Origin: Kerstersia sp052103615
GTDB taxonomy: Bacteria; Pseudomonadota; Gammaproteobacteria; Burkholderiales; Burkholderiaceae_B
Assembly: GCF_052103615.1 (NCBI RefSeq)
Contig: NZ_JBQEKA010000036.1
Coordinates: 1 to 31,040, forward strand
Length of the DNA: 31,040 bases
Direction: 5' to 3'
How positions within the stretch are numbered: position 1 is the stretch's first letter; each line of letters starts with the position of its first letter. The position numbers were made by a program, and so were the translations under genes. Under the pieces are notes generated by a model. It searched no databases, had not been told where the DNA came from, and saw only the letters and a program-made list of their open reading frames with translations. This document shows positions 1 to 6,514 of the stretch, piece after piece.

Positions 1-12
1 TCTTATCCTCAG

Positions 13-43
13 AACCCCTCTCTGCTCAGCAGAGAGGGGTTTT
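13..43 (+). terminator. Rho-independent terminator of an upstream gene
   Basis: A perfect inverted repeat (arms 13-26 and 28-41, GC-rich core CCCCTCTCTG/CAGAGAGGGG) is followed on the plus strand by TTTTG. It should end a plus-strand transcript that begins outside the window. The minus strand has no comparable T tract, so plus is the preferred orientation. Confidence 0.75.
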
Positions 44-1117
44 GTCTTTGGGGAACCGGAAAACAATGCCGGGCGCTGCCGCCAGATCCTCTGGCGCTCT
101 GGCTGACTGAAGACCGCCCCAAGACCACACCCACCCGCCGCACTGCGCCAAACAGCCTCACCGGCCTTCGGCCCGCCCCTGGCGGGGCGGCCGGAGGCAA
201 GCCGGGTCTGCCTGGCTCACCACGCTGCAAGGTGGCGTGCAGCCTCTCAGTGGCTCAGTGGTTCATTGAGCGGTGCGCCTGCTGAACGGCAATGACCGTT
301 GCTGCGTTCCTGATCTGTTGGCTGAAGCTTGATCGCTCGCTCTGATTTAGGATGCGGGGATAACTCTTGCGGGCCGATGCTCCAGTTCGGCTGCTCGCAT
401 ATGGACAAGTGTCTCCGGCAGTTTGTCCGCCTGGCCAGTTGGAAGTGTGCGCTGGTTTGGCGGTTGTCGTGAGTGATAAGTGCCACGGTGTAGCTGCCGG
501 CTTAAGAGAAATGAAGGCGGTTGGCGGGCCACCCGCTTCGGCTGGTGGTGCAGAGATATTGGCGGTGTTGTGCTGCTTGGGTTTGAAGTTAAGGTGAAAT
601 CAGCAGGCCAGCTGGCATTGCGGAGTGCGTAGCAAGTGGCGCTTGGAATCAAATGATGGTGCCCTACCTGACTGAGCGCCAGTAATGGTTCTGGCACCAG
701 ACAGAAATAGAAGAGAGGAAGGTCGGTTTAAACCGCTGAGGCGGCCAGGCTTGCCATCTGCTCAAAGGTCGGCTGACAAGGTAGTCAGCAGGACAACCAA
801 GAATGAGGCGGCAAAGCTAGGTAGCGATGCAAGGTGGCAAAGCAAGGTGGCAAAGCAAGGTTGTCAGGCAAATAGGCTGGGGAATTTTTTCTGAAGGAAT
901 GGTTTTTCTGCGATGGGCGCGCTGGCTTGTTCGGGGTGCCGGGGCGTGGCACGCTGCTTCAGCTGATGGGCGTCTTTATTTTCGCAATGCAATCCGCGGG
1001 CTTTTTTTGATATATGTTGTGCCAGCGTAGTCGCGATCAAGACCGTCCGGCGTCAGGTGCGCAGAGAAAAAGAAGGATAGGGGGAAAGGGAGGGATGAAA
1101 CCGCTGGAACCAAGACG
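44..1117. other. Non-coding stretch, no recognisable gene
   Basis: About 1.07 kb without a supportable gene. ORFs here are short, lack family-like composition and have no convincing ribosome binding sites. Visible structure is an imperfect GC-rich hairpin at 155-198 (outer GCCTC/GAGGC arms, inner CCCGCC/GGCGGG) and a 13-bp direct repeat (caaggtggcaaag) in about 2.3 copies at 830-860. I looked for motifs of tmRNA, RNase P RNA, SRP RNA and 6S RNA on both strands and saw none that I could defend. Confidence 0.5.
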
Positions 1118-1125
1118 GGCAAAGA

Positions 1126-1158
1126 AAAAGCCCTTTGCAGTGGCTGCAAAGGGCTTTT
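1126..1158 (-). terminator. Terminator of tRNA-Asn copy 1
   Basis: Perfect 15-bp stem (1126-1140 and 1144-1158) with a TGG loop. On the minus strand it is followed by a T-rich tract (TTTTTCTTTG). It lies 6 nt beyond the tRNA 3' end, where a tRNA terminator is expected. Confidence 0.8.
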
Positions 1159-1164
1159 CAAATT

Positions 1165-1240
1165 TGGCTCCCCGACCTGGGCTCGAACCAGGGACCTGCG
1201 GATTAACAGTCCGTCGCTCTACCGACTGAGCTATCAGGGA
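1165..1240 (-). tRNA. tRNA-Asn (anticodon GUU), copy 1
   Basis: The minus strand gives a 76-nt cloverleaf with an encoded 3' CCA, D-arm AGCTC...GAGC, anticodon loop CTGTTAA (GTT) and a T-arm containing GTTCGAGCC. It differs from copy 2 at one tRNA position: acceptor position 5 is T instead of C, turning a C-G pair into a wobble pair. The duplicated unit that contains it ends before a -35 element, so expression may be weak. It is structurally intact enough to be scored as a tRNA. Confidence 0.93.
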
Positions 1241-1477
1241 ATTGAGAGAAAGATAATAGCATGCCCCGTTGGATTTTGCTACTTAAGAGCGAATATTTTT
1301 CTTGTCATGATCTTAGGCGGCTTTTTCGCTGTGCGCTGTTTATGGGGAAAGCGCGCCGCTGGTTCGCGGCAGGCGTTTATCTGCTTGCCGGTCAAGCGGT
1401 AGCAGCGTGCGTGATCGAATAGTGCTGATATGCCAGGCCGCGCCGTAGCGGTGGGCGTGGTGTTACGTCATGATGCA

Positions 1478-1577
1478 NNNNNNNNNNNNNNNNNNNNNNN
1501 NNNNNNNNNNNNNNNNNNNNNNNNNNNNNNNNNNNNNNNNNNNNNNNNNNNNNNNNNNNNNNNNNNNNNNNNNNNNN
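1478..1577. other. Assembly gap of exactly 100 N
   Basis: One hundred consecutive Ns, the size commonly used as a placeholder when true gap length is unknown. The gap touches a 7-bp tandem array on its right side, so it probably represents unresolved repeat copies. True length and content cannot be read here. Confidence 0.97.
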
Positions 1578-1640
1578 TCTGGCATCTGGCATCTGGCATC
1601 TGGCATCTGGCATCTGGCATCTGGCATCTGGCATCTGGCG
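1578..1640. repeat. 7-bp tandem repeat (TCTGGCA), at least 9 units
   Basis: Eight exact TCTGGCA units and a final TCTGGCG, starting at the first base after the N gap. Because the array is open at its left end, the real copy number is at least nine and unknown. A 7-bp unit shifts reading frame, but no gene is read through it. Confidence 0.95.
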
Positions 1641-1962
1641 CCCGGTTGTCTGCTGGCTTGAGATAAAAGCTGGGTGCGTTGCCGTGTCATTTATCGTTTG
1701 CACGCTGACGGCTGCCTGGTGCGTGGGCCGCGCTGGCTATGTGCCGGCAGGACGTGGCAGATTTGAAGCGATATGGTGCAGCAGCTTTTTTTTGCAAGTA
1801 AGGGGTGGGTTTTGTGCGCAGAGGCTATTCAATCAGGTGGCGGTTTGATGAATGTTGGGGCCGCGCTTGGCGGTAGGTAGTGCCGGGAGGATTTGAGTGC
1901 AGAGGCTGCAAGCAGGCTTCTGCGCTTTTAGGGATGAAATAAAAGTGCTCTAGCCTTAGGCT

Positions 1963-2055
1963 GCGGATGTGCGGATGTGCGGATGTGCGGATGTGCGGAT
2001 GTGCGGATGTGCGGATGGTGGATGGTGGATGGTGGATGTGCGGATGGTGGATGGC
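1963..2055. repeat. 8-bp tandem array (GCGGATGT) grading into a 7-bp array (TGGATGG)
   Basis: Six exact GCGGATGT units (1963-2010) and one GCGGATGG unit are followed by TGGATGG-type 7-bp units with one interspersed GCGGATGG. The switch in unit length within one array suggests slippage-driven growth. No coding role is apparent. Confidence 0.93.
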
Positions 2056-2234
2056 GGCGCTTGTGACGGTCGGATTCGGGAGCGGCACCACTGCTAGGGC
2101 GGAGGGCCTGGGCTGACAAGCTTCAGGGGTGCTAGCAGTTAGGAATGCGAACGGCTAAAAGCAGCAATGACTAAGTGCGCCAAAGGGGTGCCTATGACTA
2201 GGGGCATCAAAGGCTAGGAGCAGTAGTGGCTAGT

Positions 2235-2294
2235 GGTGCAACGGCTGAAGGTGCAACGGCTGAAGGTGCAACGGCTGAAGGTGCAACGGCTGAA
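2235..2294. repeat. 15-bp tandem repeat, four exact copies
   Basis: The unit ggtgcaacggctgaa occurs four times without error (2235-2249, 2250-2264, 2265-2279, 2280-2294) and then breaks at GGTACC. Upstream sequence carries degenerate relatives of the unit. The length is a multiple of three, but no supported reading frame uses it. Confidence 0.93.
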
Positions 2295-2382
2295 GGTACC
2301 GACGGAAGCGGTGAGTAGCGGCTGGAAGCGATAGGACTCAGCGTGCCCATGTTCCACTTGCGCGCCGCCAGTCAGGCAAAGA

Positions 2383-2415
2383 AAAAGCCCTTTGCAGTGG
2401 CTGCAAAGGGCTTTT
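2383..2415 (-). terminator. Terminator of tRNA-Asn copy 2
   Basis: Identical 15-bp stem and TGG loop to the copy 1 terminator, with the T-rich tract on the minus strand, 6 nt beyond the tRNA 3' end. Confidence 0.8.
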
Positions 2416-2421
2416 CAAATT

Positions 2422-2497
2422 TGGCTCCCCGACCTGGGCTCGAACCAGGGACCTGCGGATTAACAGTCCGTCGCTCTACCGACTGAGCTATCGGGGA
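2422..2497 (-). tRNA. tRNA-Asn (anticodon GUU), copy 2
   Basis: 76-nt minus-strand tRNA with encoded CCA, anticodon GTT in the loop CTGTTAA, and a perfect 7-bp acceptor stem (TCCCCGA with TCGGGGA). It decodes AAC/AAU. Preceded by a recognisable promoter and followed by a strong terminator, so it forms a self-contained transcription unit. Confidence 0.96.
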
Positions 2498-2509
2498 ATT
2501 GAGAAAGAA

Positions 2510-2539
2510 ATAATAGCATGCTTTTTTAATGAAAGGCAA
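2510..2539 (-). promoter_or_regulatory. Predicted sigma-70 promoter of tRNA-Asn copy 2
   Basis: On the minus strand, TTGCCT (2534-2539) lies 18 bp from TATTAT (2510-2515), and the tRNA begins about 12 nt after the -10. Copy 1 keeps the same -10 but the duplicated segment ends before the -35. The prediction is from motif matching only. Confidence 0.5.
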
Positions 2540-2595
2540 GTCGCGTTCGCCCCAACAGTAGAAAAATCCTACCAGTGACATAATGGAAGCCCTTT

Positions 2596-3333
2596 ATGCT
2601 GCAATGCAGCGAAACGTGGGCGACTATGTACCAGCTATATATTGCCAACAAAAATTATTCGTCCTGGTCCTTGCGGCCCTGGCTACTGATGCGCGAGCTG
2701 CGCATCCCGTTTGAGGAGCGTCAGGCGCCGTTCTCCGGGGTGCATAGCTATGATGCGTTCCGGGTGTTTTCGCCGACAGGGAAAGTGCCTTGTCTGGTAG
2801 ATGACGACCTGGTGGTGTGGGATTCGATGGGGATCATCGAGTTTCTGGCCGAGCGCCATCCTGATGTGTGGCCGCATTCGCTGGAGGCGCGCACATGGGC
2901 GCGCTGCGCGGCGGCGGAAATGCATGCGGAGTTCGTGGCCATGAAAGAGGCATGCCCGTTCAATTGCGGCATCAAAGTGCGCCTTGGGCAGGCCAATGAA
3001 GAGCTGGAGCAGGATCTGGCGCGTATTACGGAATTGTGGTGCGAAGGCCTGGACCGGTTTGGCGGCCCATTTCTGGCGGGGCCACGTTTTGGCGCCGTCG
3101 ATGCATGTTATGCGCCTCTGGCGTTTAGCTTGCAGACCTATGGATTGAGCTTGCGTTCCGCGCGTGCGGATGAATACGCGGCGCGTTTGCGAGCCTTGGC
3201 TTCCATGCGGATCTGGTATGTCGAGGCGCTTTCTGAAACGCTGCGTGAATCCGCGCATGAAGAGCGCGCCAGGCAGGCGGGTGAATGGTTGTCCGATCAG
3301 CGGGCCACGCGCACCATGCTGGCCCCAGGTTGA
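2596..3333 (+). CDS. Glutathione S-transferase family protein
   Basis: A 235-245 aa soluble protein with an N-terminal thioredoxin-like GST domain (roughly the first 85 residues) and an all-helical C-terminal domain. The N-terminus LYIANKNYSSWSLRPWLLM is typical of bacterial GST-family proteins, with a Ser-rich active-site region in place of the Tyr of classical enzymes. The motif around GKVPCLVDDDLVVWDSMGI contains the cis-Pro and the glutathione-contacting 'DS' (here Asp-Ser). Such proteins conjugate or reduce electrophiles using glutathione; the substrate is unknown. The start is uncertain: ATG 2596 has GGAAG 6-7 nt upstream, but homology-like sequence begins at ATG 2626 (MYQLYIANKN), which lacks a clear ribosome binding site. 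The gene stands alone between the tRNA promoter and DUF2501, and I see no terminator after it. Confidence 0.9.
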   Translation: MLQCSETWATMYQLYIANKNYSSWSLRPWLLMRELRIPFEERQAPFSGVHSYDAFRVFSPTGKVPCLVDDDLVVWDSMGIIEFLAERHPDVWPHSLEARTWARCAAAEMHAEFVAMKEACPFNCGIKVRLGQANEELEQDLARITELWCEGLDRFGGPFLAGPRFGAVDACYAPLAFSLQTYGLSLRSARADEYAARLRALASMRIWYVEALSETLRESAHEERARQAGEWLSDQRATRTMLAPG

Positions 3334-3540
3334 TCGTGCGGCCTTGCGTGTATGGCGTGGTGCGGGCATGCAAAGCGCGCATGTCCGCGTAAGAGTTGTT
3401 CACACTTTTTGAATGCCCCTGGGGCGGGCCCGGCTTGGGCATGGGCTACGATAGGGACGCTGCTACGCGTCCTGGCACGCAGCGGATGTGGCTGGCGGTT
3501 CTGCCGGCCATACTGCCATCGCATTCAAGGAGAATTCCGC

Positions 3541-4053
3541 ATGATCAAGTCATTCCGTCTGGCTGCAGGCTTGGCCGTTACCCTATTGTTCGCCGCTGGC
3601 GGCGCGCAGGCGCAATTGCTCGATAGTGTGAAGGGCGCCCTGGGCAGCTCTTCGTCCGGCTCTGCGCAGTCGGCACCGGCCGCTCCTTCCAGCGGCACGG
3701 GCTTGTCGGGCCTGGGAAATCTGGGGTCGGTCGGCAATCTGGCTGGCGGAGCCTCGGGGCTGGCGCTGCCGTCGCTCGCGGGCGCCGGTACGGATAATGT
3801 CGCGGGTCTGCTGCAGTTCTGCATCAAGAATAACTATCTGTCCGGCAACGCGGTGGAGAACGTCAAGGACAAGCTGCTGGGCTCCCTGGGCGGAGAAAAG
3901 AAGGCGGAAAGCAATCCGGGTTTCATGAGCGGTCTGCAAGGCAAGGTGCTGGGCAGCGATGGCAGCGTCGATTTGAGCGGCGGCGGCTTTAAAGAAGAGT
4001 TGACGCGCAAGGCTTGCGACCAGGTGCTGCAGCACGCGGGTTCGCTGATTTGA
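3541..4053 (+). CDS. DUF2501 domain-containing secreted protein (YjjA-like)
   Basis: A 170-aa protein with a clear Sec signal peptide: basic start MIKSFR, hydrophobic core, and cleavage expected after AQA (residue 24). A Ser/Gly/Ala-rich low-complexity segment (about 30-80) precedes the conserved part, with 'LLQFCIKNNYLSG' and a C-terminal 'TRKACDQVLQHAGSL'. Each contains one Cys, so a disulfide in the periplasm is plausible. This architecture matches the DUF2501 family, whose E. coli member is YjjA; the function is unknown. The start is well supported by AAGGAGA ending 7 nt before the ATG; the longer in-frame extension upstream is not credible because the signal peptide begins here. Monocistronic, followed by a strong terminator. 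Confidence 0.88.
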   Translation: MIKSFRLAAGLAVTLLFAAGGAQAQLLDSVKGALGSSSSGSAQSAPAAPSSGTGLSGLGNLGSVGNLAGGASGLALPSLAGAGTDNVAGLLQFCIKNNYLSGNAVENVKDKLLGSLGGEKKAESNPGFMSGLQGKVLGSDGSVDLSGGGFKEELTRKACDQVLQHAGSLI

Positions 4054-4113
4054 TTTGAATGATGGCCGGGGGCTGGCTCTTGCGGGAGTTCGGCGCTCAG
4101 CGGCTGCAGTCAG

Positions 4114-4147
4114 AAACGGCATGACCTTTGGTCATGCCGTTTTGTTT
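4114..4147 (+). terminator. Rho-independent terminator after the DUF2501 gene
   Basis: Perfect 13-bp stem (AAACGGCATGACC, 4114-4126; partner 4130-4142) with a TTT loop, followed by TTTTG. The A-rich left flank may also let it work for the convergent MFS gene on the minus strand. Confidence 0.85.
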
Positions 4148-4203
4148 GGCGGGGCCGAAGCTGGCCGGGGGAAGGCGGGGCGCCTGCCCGGATGCGCCGG
4201 TAT

Positions 4204-5397
4204 TTAGCGGCGGCTGTTCAGGTGATTGGCCAGCATCAAAACCAGAACTGCGCCCACCAGCGGAAAGACCAGCAGGTTCAGGCTATCCCAGCCTGAGGTG
4301 CTGAGTAGCTGGCCTGAGGAAAAGGAGGCGATGGCGACCACGCCGAACATGATGAAATCATTGGCGGCCTGTACCTTGGCGCGTTCAGCGTGATTGTGGG
4401 TAGCGGTAATCATGTCGGTGGCGCCAATGAAGCTGAAGTTCCAGCCGACGCCGAGCAGAATCAAGGCCAGCCAGAAATGCGAAACGCTCAAGCCATTGAG
4501 TGCCGCTGCCGCAGAAGCGGCGATCAGAATCAGGCCAAGCGCAGCGATGCTGGTGCTGCCGAAGCGTTGAATCAATTTGCCGGTGAAGAAACTGGGCCCG
4601 AACATGGCCAGGATGTGCCATTGAATTCCCAGTGATGCGTCACGCAAGGAGTGATCGTGGCCGACCATGGCCATGGGGGCTGCTGTCATCAGGAAGCTCA
4701 TCAGGCCATAGGAAGCGACGCCGGTGGCGATCGCCGTAATGAATGAAAGAGAACGCGCAATATCTTTCAGCGGCCGGGCCGTGGCGTCTTGTTCGTGCTG
4801 GGGCTGGGCGCTGGCTGCGGGCTGGCGCAGCAGTGCTAGCAGCGGCAGCGCCAGCAAGGCAAGAACGGATTGGCCGATGAAGCTCGCGGCGAAAGGGGTT
4901 TCCGGCCAGATGTCACGCGTCAGAATGACGATTTGCGGCCCGATGATAGCGGCGGCCAGGCCGCCCACCATGATCCACGAAATGGCCTTTGCCCGCAGCG
5001 AGCTATCCAGGCCGTCAGTAGCGGCGAAGCGATAGCTTTGCACGTAGGAACTGTAAAACCCGGCAATGACAGTGCCCAGGCAGAACAGCAGGAACCAGCC
5101 CGAAAGAATGGCGTAGGCGGCGACCAGCCCGCTGATGATGCCCATGCCCGCGCCCATCAGATAGGCGTTGCGCCGCCCGAGGCGGTGCATCAGGTAGGCG
5201 GCGGGCAGGGTGCCCAGGGCGAGCCCAGCCTGAAAGGTGCTGACGGGCAGGGTGGCCAGCGCGGGGTCGGTGGACAGGTTTTGCCCGACCAGGCCGCCCA
5301 GCGAGATGATGATGGCCGGGCTGGCGGCGCCTAGCGCCTGGGCGCCAGTCAGGATAGTGATGTTGCGTTGGCTGGTCGCGGAAGGTGTCGCTGGCAT
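4204..5397 (-). CDS. MFS transporter
   Basis: A 397-aa hydrophobic protein with the pattern of about 12 membrane segments, typical of the major facilitator superfamily. Between segments 2 and 3, residues 70-80 (MHRLGRRNAYL) form the MFS motif A. A hydrophilic central loop (about 212-235, rich in Gln, His, Glu) separates the two six-helix halves. It acts in the inner membrane, probably as a proton-coupled transporter. The substrate cannot be deduced: no biosynthetic or regulatory gene is adjacent. The start at 5397 has no strong ribosome binding site but is followed directly by the first plausible cytoplasmic N-terminus. The upstream spacer carries repeats including an 11-base homopolymer, about 143 nt before the start codon. 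Convergent with the DUF2501 gene. Confidence 0.9.
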   Translation of the reverse strand: MPATPSATSQRNITILTGAQALGAASPAIIISLGGLVGQNLSTDPALATLPVSTFQAGLALGTLPAAYLMHRLGRRNAYLMGAGMGIISGLVAAYAILSGWFLLFCLGTVIAGFYSSYVQSYRFAATDGLDSSLRAKAISWIMVGGLAAAIIGPQIVILTRDIWPETPFAASFIGQSVLALLALPLLALLRQPAASAQPQHEQDATARPLKDIARSLSFITAIATGVASYGLMSFLMTAAPMAMVGHDHSLRDASLGIQWHILAMFGPSFFTGKLIQRFGSTSIAALGLILIAASAAAALNGLSVSHFWLALILLGVGWNFSFIGATDMITATHNHAERAKVQAANDFIMFGVVAIASFSSGQLLSTSGWDSLNLLVFPLVGAVLVLMLANHLNSRR

Positions 5398-5476
5398 GGG
5401 ATGGGGGCAAGGGGTGAGCGGGATCGGGGCTTATTGCTAAATCTTACATAGATTGATGGCGGCTTGCGAGTGCGGG

Positions 5477-5559
5477 CAGGAATGGGAAGCGGAAATGGGG
5501 GAAGCAGGAATGGGGAAGCAGGAATGGGGGAGCGGGAATGGGGGGGGGGGCGGGAATGG
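5477..5559. repeat. Imperfect 14-15 bp purine-rich array with an 11-G tract
   Basis: Units of the type 'gcaggaatggggaa' recur with small length changes, ending in a run of 11 G (5540-5550) and 'cgggaatgg'. On the minus strand, the MFS coding strand, this is a poly-C tract. It sits upstream of the MFS gene and downstream of the rutE-like gene. Homopolymer runs of this length are prone to slippage. Confidence 0.85.
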
Positions 5560-5734
5560 CAGGCATAGCCAGACGGCTGATATGCCAGATGCAGGAAGAG
5601 GCGCGGCAGGCGGGGGCTTGCTGGAGCGGCCGCAGGCATGGGGGGGTACTGGCTGCGGGAATAGCGCTTGGGGTGCGTTGGGGGCAGGCCGGTAAACCAA
5701 TGGGCGGACCGGCGGACTGATTGGCTGGCGTGAA

Positions 5735-5838
5735 ATACAACAGCGGAGCGCAGCAGCAGAGTGAAACAGCGGAGTGAAGCAGCGGAGTGAAGCAGCGGAG
5801 TGAAGCAGCGGAATACCGCAGCGAAATACCGCAGCGGT
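5735..5838. repeat. 13-bp tandem array, eight units
   Basis: Units in a 13-bp register: 5735, 5748, then gtgaaacagcgga (5761), three exact gtgaagcagcgga (5774, 5787, 5800), then two ataccgcagcg-type units (5813, 5826). The middle is homogeneous and the edges are diverged, as expected for expansion by slippage or unequal crossing-over. Intergenic. Confidence 0.92.
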
Positions 5839-5849
5839 GTGCGGCTGAG

Positions 5850-5912
5850 GCATGCTGCGGCGAGCCTGCCGGGCAGATTCGCCGCAGCATGCCCCGCACC
5901 GTGCGGTGCGGG
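5850..5912. terminator. Two strong hairpins downstream of the rutE-like gene
   Basis: The first is a perfect 14-bp stem (5850-5863 with 5879-5892, GCATGCTGCGGCGA) whose loop itself contains CTGCC/GGCAG. The second is a perfect 9-bp stem (5893-5901 with 5904-5912, CCCGCACCG). They abut each other and begin 11 nt past the stop codon of the minus-strand gene. There is no T tract, so terminator function is inferred from position; they could also stabilise the mRNA 3' end. Confidence 0.5.
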
Positions 5913-5923
5913 ACAGCGGGAGC

Positions 5924-6514
5924 TTAGAGGATGCGGGCGGCGTCCTCGAAGGGCAGGCGGGGGCCGCGGGGGAAGCCGGCGCCAGGCGCGGCATAGCCCA
6001 GGTTGATGAGGAAGTTGCTCTTCCACTTGCCGTCCGGAAAGAATTCCGCGTCCAGCTTGGCGGCGTCAAAGCCGCTCATGGCACCAGCGTCCAGGCCCAG
6101 CGCGCGCGCCGCGATAATCAGATAGGCGCCTTGCAGCGAGCTATTGCGGAACGCCGTTGGATTGATCAGGCCGGGGTTGCTGACAAACAATCCGCGGGCA
6201 TCGTAGCCGGGGAATTGCGTGGGCAACTGTTCATGAAACTCCGAATCCTGGGCGATGATGGCCGTGACGGGCGCGGCCAGGGTCTTCTCCAGATTGCCGA
6301 CAGCCAGGGCGGGCGCCAGGCGTTGTTTGGCCTCCTGGCTGCGCACAAAGACATAGCGGCCAGGTTGCGCGTTGAAGGCGGTCGGCCCCCACTTCAGCAA
6401 ATCATAGAGCTGGCGCAAGGTTTCGTCGGTGACGGCCTGGTCGGTGAATTGATGGATGCTGTGCGCATCGGTGAACAGCTGGGCGAGAGCGTCTTGCGAA
6501 AGGGGCGTGCTCAT
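5924..6514 (-). CDS. Malonic semialdehyde reductase, RutE/HadB-type nitroreductase family
   Basis: A 196-aa FMN-type nitroreductase-fold protein of the same length as E. coli RutE and recognisably similar along its length. Conserved stretches include 'LLKWGPTAFNAQPGRYVFVR' near residues 40-59, 'LEKTLAAPVTAIIAQDSEF', 'AFRNSSLQGAYLIIAARALG' and 'GAMSGFD', which build the flavin site and dimer interface. RutE reduces 3-oxopropanoate (malonic semialdehyde) to 3-hydroxypropanoate in the Rut uracil-degradation pathway. No other rut gene is present, so here it may be a general semialdehyde or enone reductase. The start at 6514 has AGGA about 9 nt upstream. The gene is divergent from scpB across a 503-bp spacer, with a plausible -10 (TACAAT, 6557-6562 on minus). 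Confidence 0.9.
   Translation of the reverse strand: MSTPLSQDALAQLFTDAHSIHQFTDQAVTDETLRQLYDLLKWGPTAFNAQPGRYVFVRSQEAKQRLAPALAVGNLEKTLAAPVTAIIAQDSEFHEQLPTQFPGYDARGLFVSNPGLINPTAFRNSSLQGAYLIIAARALGLDAGAMSGFDAAKLDAEFFPDGKWKSNFLINLGYAAPGAGFPRGPRLPFEDAARIL

Larger units (their letters stand above)
1118..1264 (-). repeat. 147-bp duplicated tRNA-Asn unit, copy 1
   Basis: This segment matches 2375-2521 over its whole length with no indel (constant offset 1257) and four substitutions. It includes the tRNA terminator, the tRNA and the -10 element, and stops at GCATGC, between the -10 and where copy 2 has its -35. One substitution is inside the tRNA acceptor stem and three are in the short leader. The sharp edges indicate a segmental duplication rather than two independently placed genes. 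Confidence 0.85.
1265..2374. other. Repeat-rich non-coding region between the two tRNA-Asn copies
   Basis: No gene can be supported here. The region holds an N gap (1478-1577), a 7-bp array (1578-1640), an 8-bp/7-bp array (1963-2055) and a 15-bp array (2235-2294). Sequence around 2155-2230 (variants of 'ggctaggagcagtagtggct') looks like decayed copies related to the 15-bp array. Apparent ORFs across the gap are artefacts of Ns and of repeats read through in frame. Confidence 0.6.
2375..2521 (-). repeat. 147-bp duplicated tRNA-Asn unit, copy 2
   Basis: Partner of 1118-1264. This copy has the fully paired tRNA acceptor stem and continues into a plausible -35 element beyond the duplicated unit, so it is the likely ancestral, functional copy. 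Confidence 0.85.

Noticed and set aside
60..360. A structural RNA (6S, SRP, tmRNA or RNase P) in the hairpin-rich left edge
   Set aside because: Hairpins are present but none of the conserved motifs of these RNAs could be found on either strand.
347..697. A 116-codon minus-strand ORF and similar small ORFs in the first kilobase
   Set aside because: Composition is unlike a real protein, no ribosome binding site, and no recognised motif.
1392..1703. ORFs spanning the N gap
   Set aside because: Their length depends on translating Ns and on tandem repeats being open in several frames; no start signal or family similarity.
1578..2294. Repeat arrays resembling a CRISPR locus
   Set aside because: Units are 7-15 bp and directly contiguous with no unique spacers, and no cas gene is nearby. 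They are simple tandem repeats.
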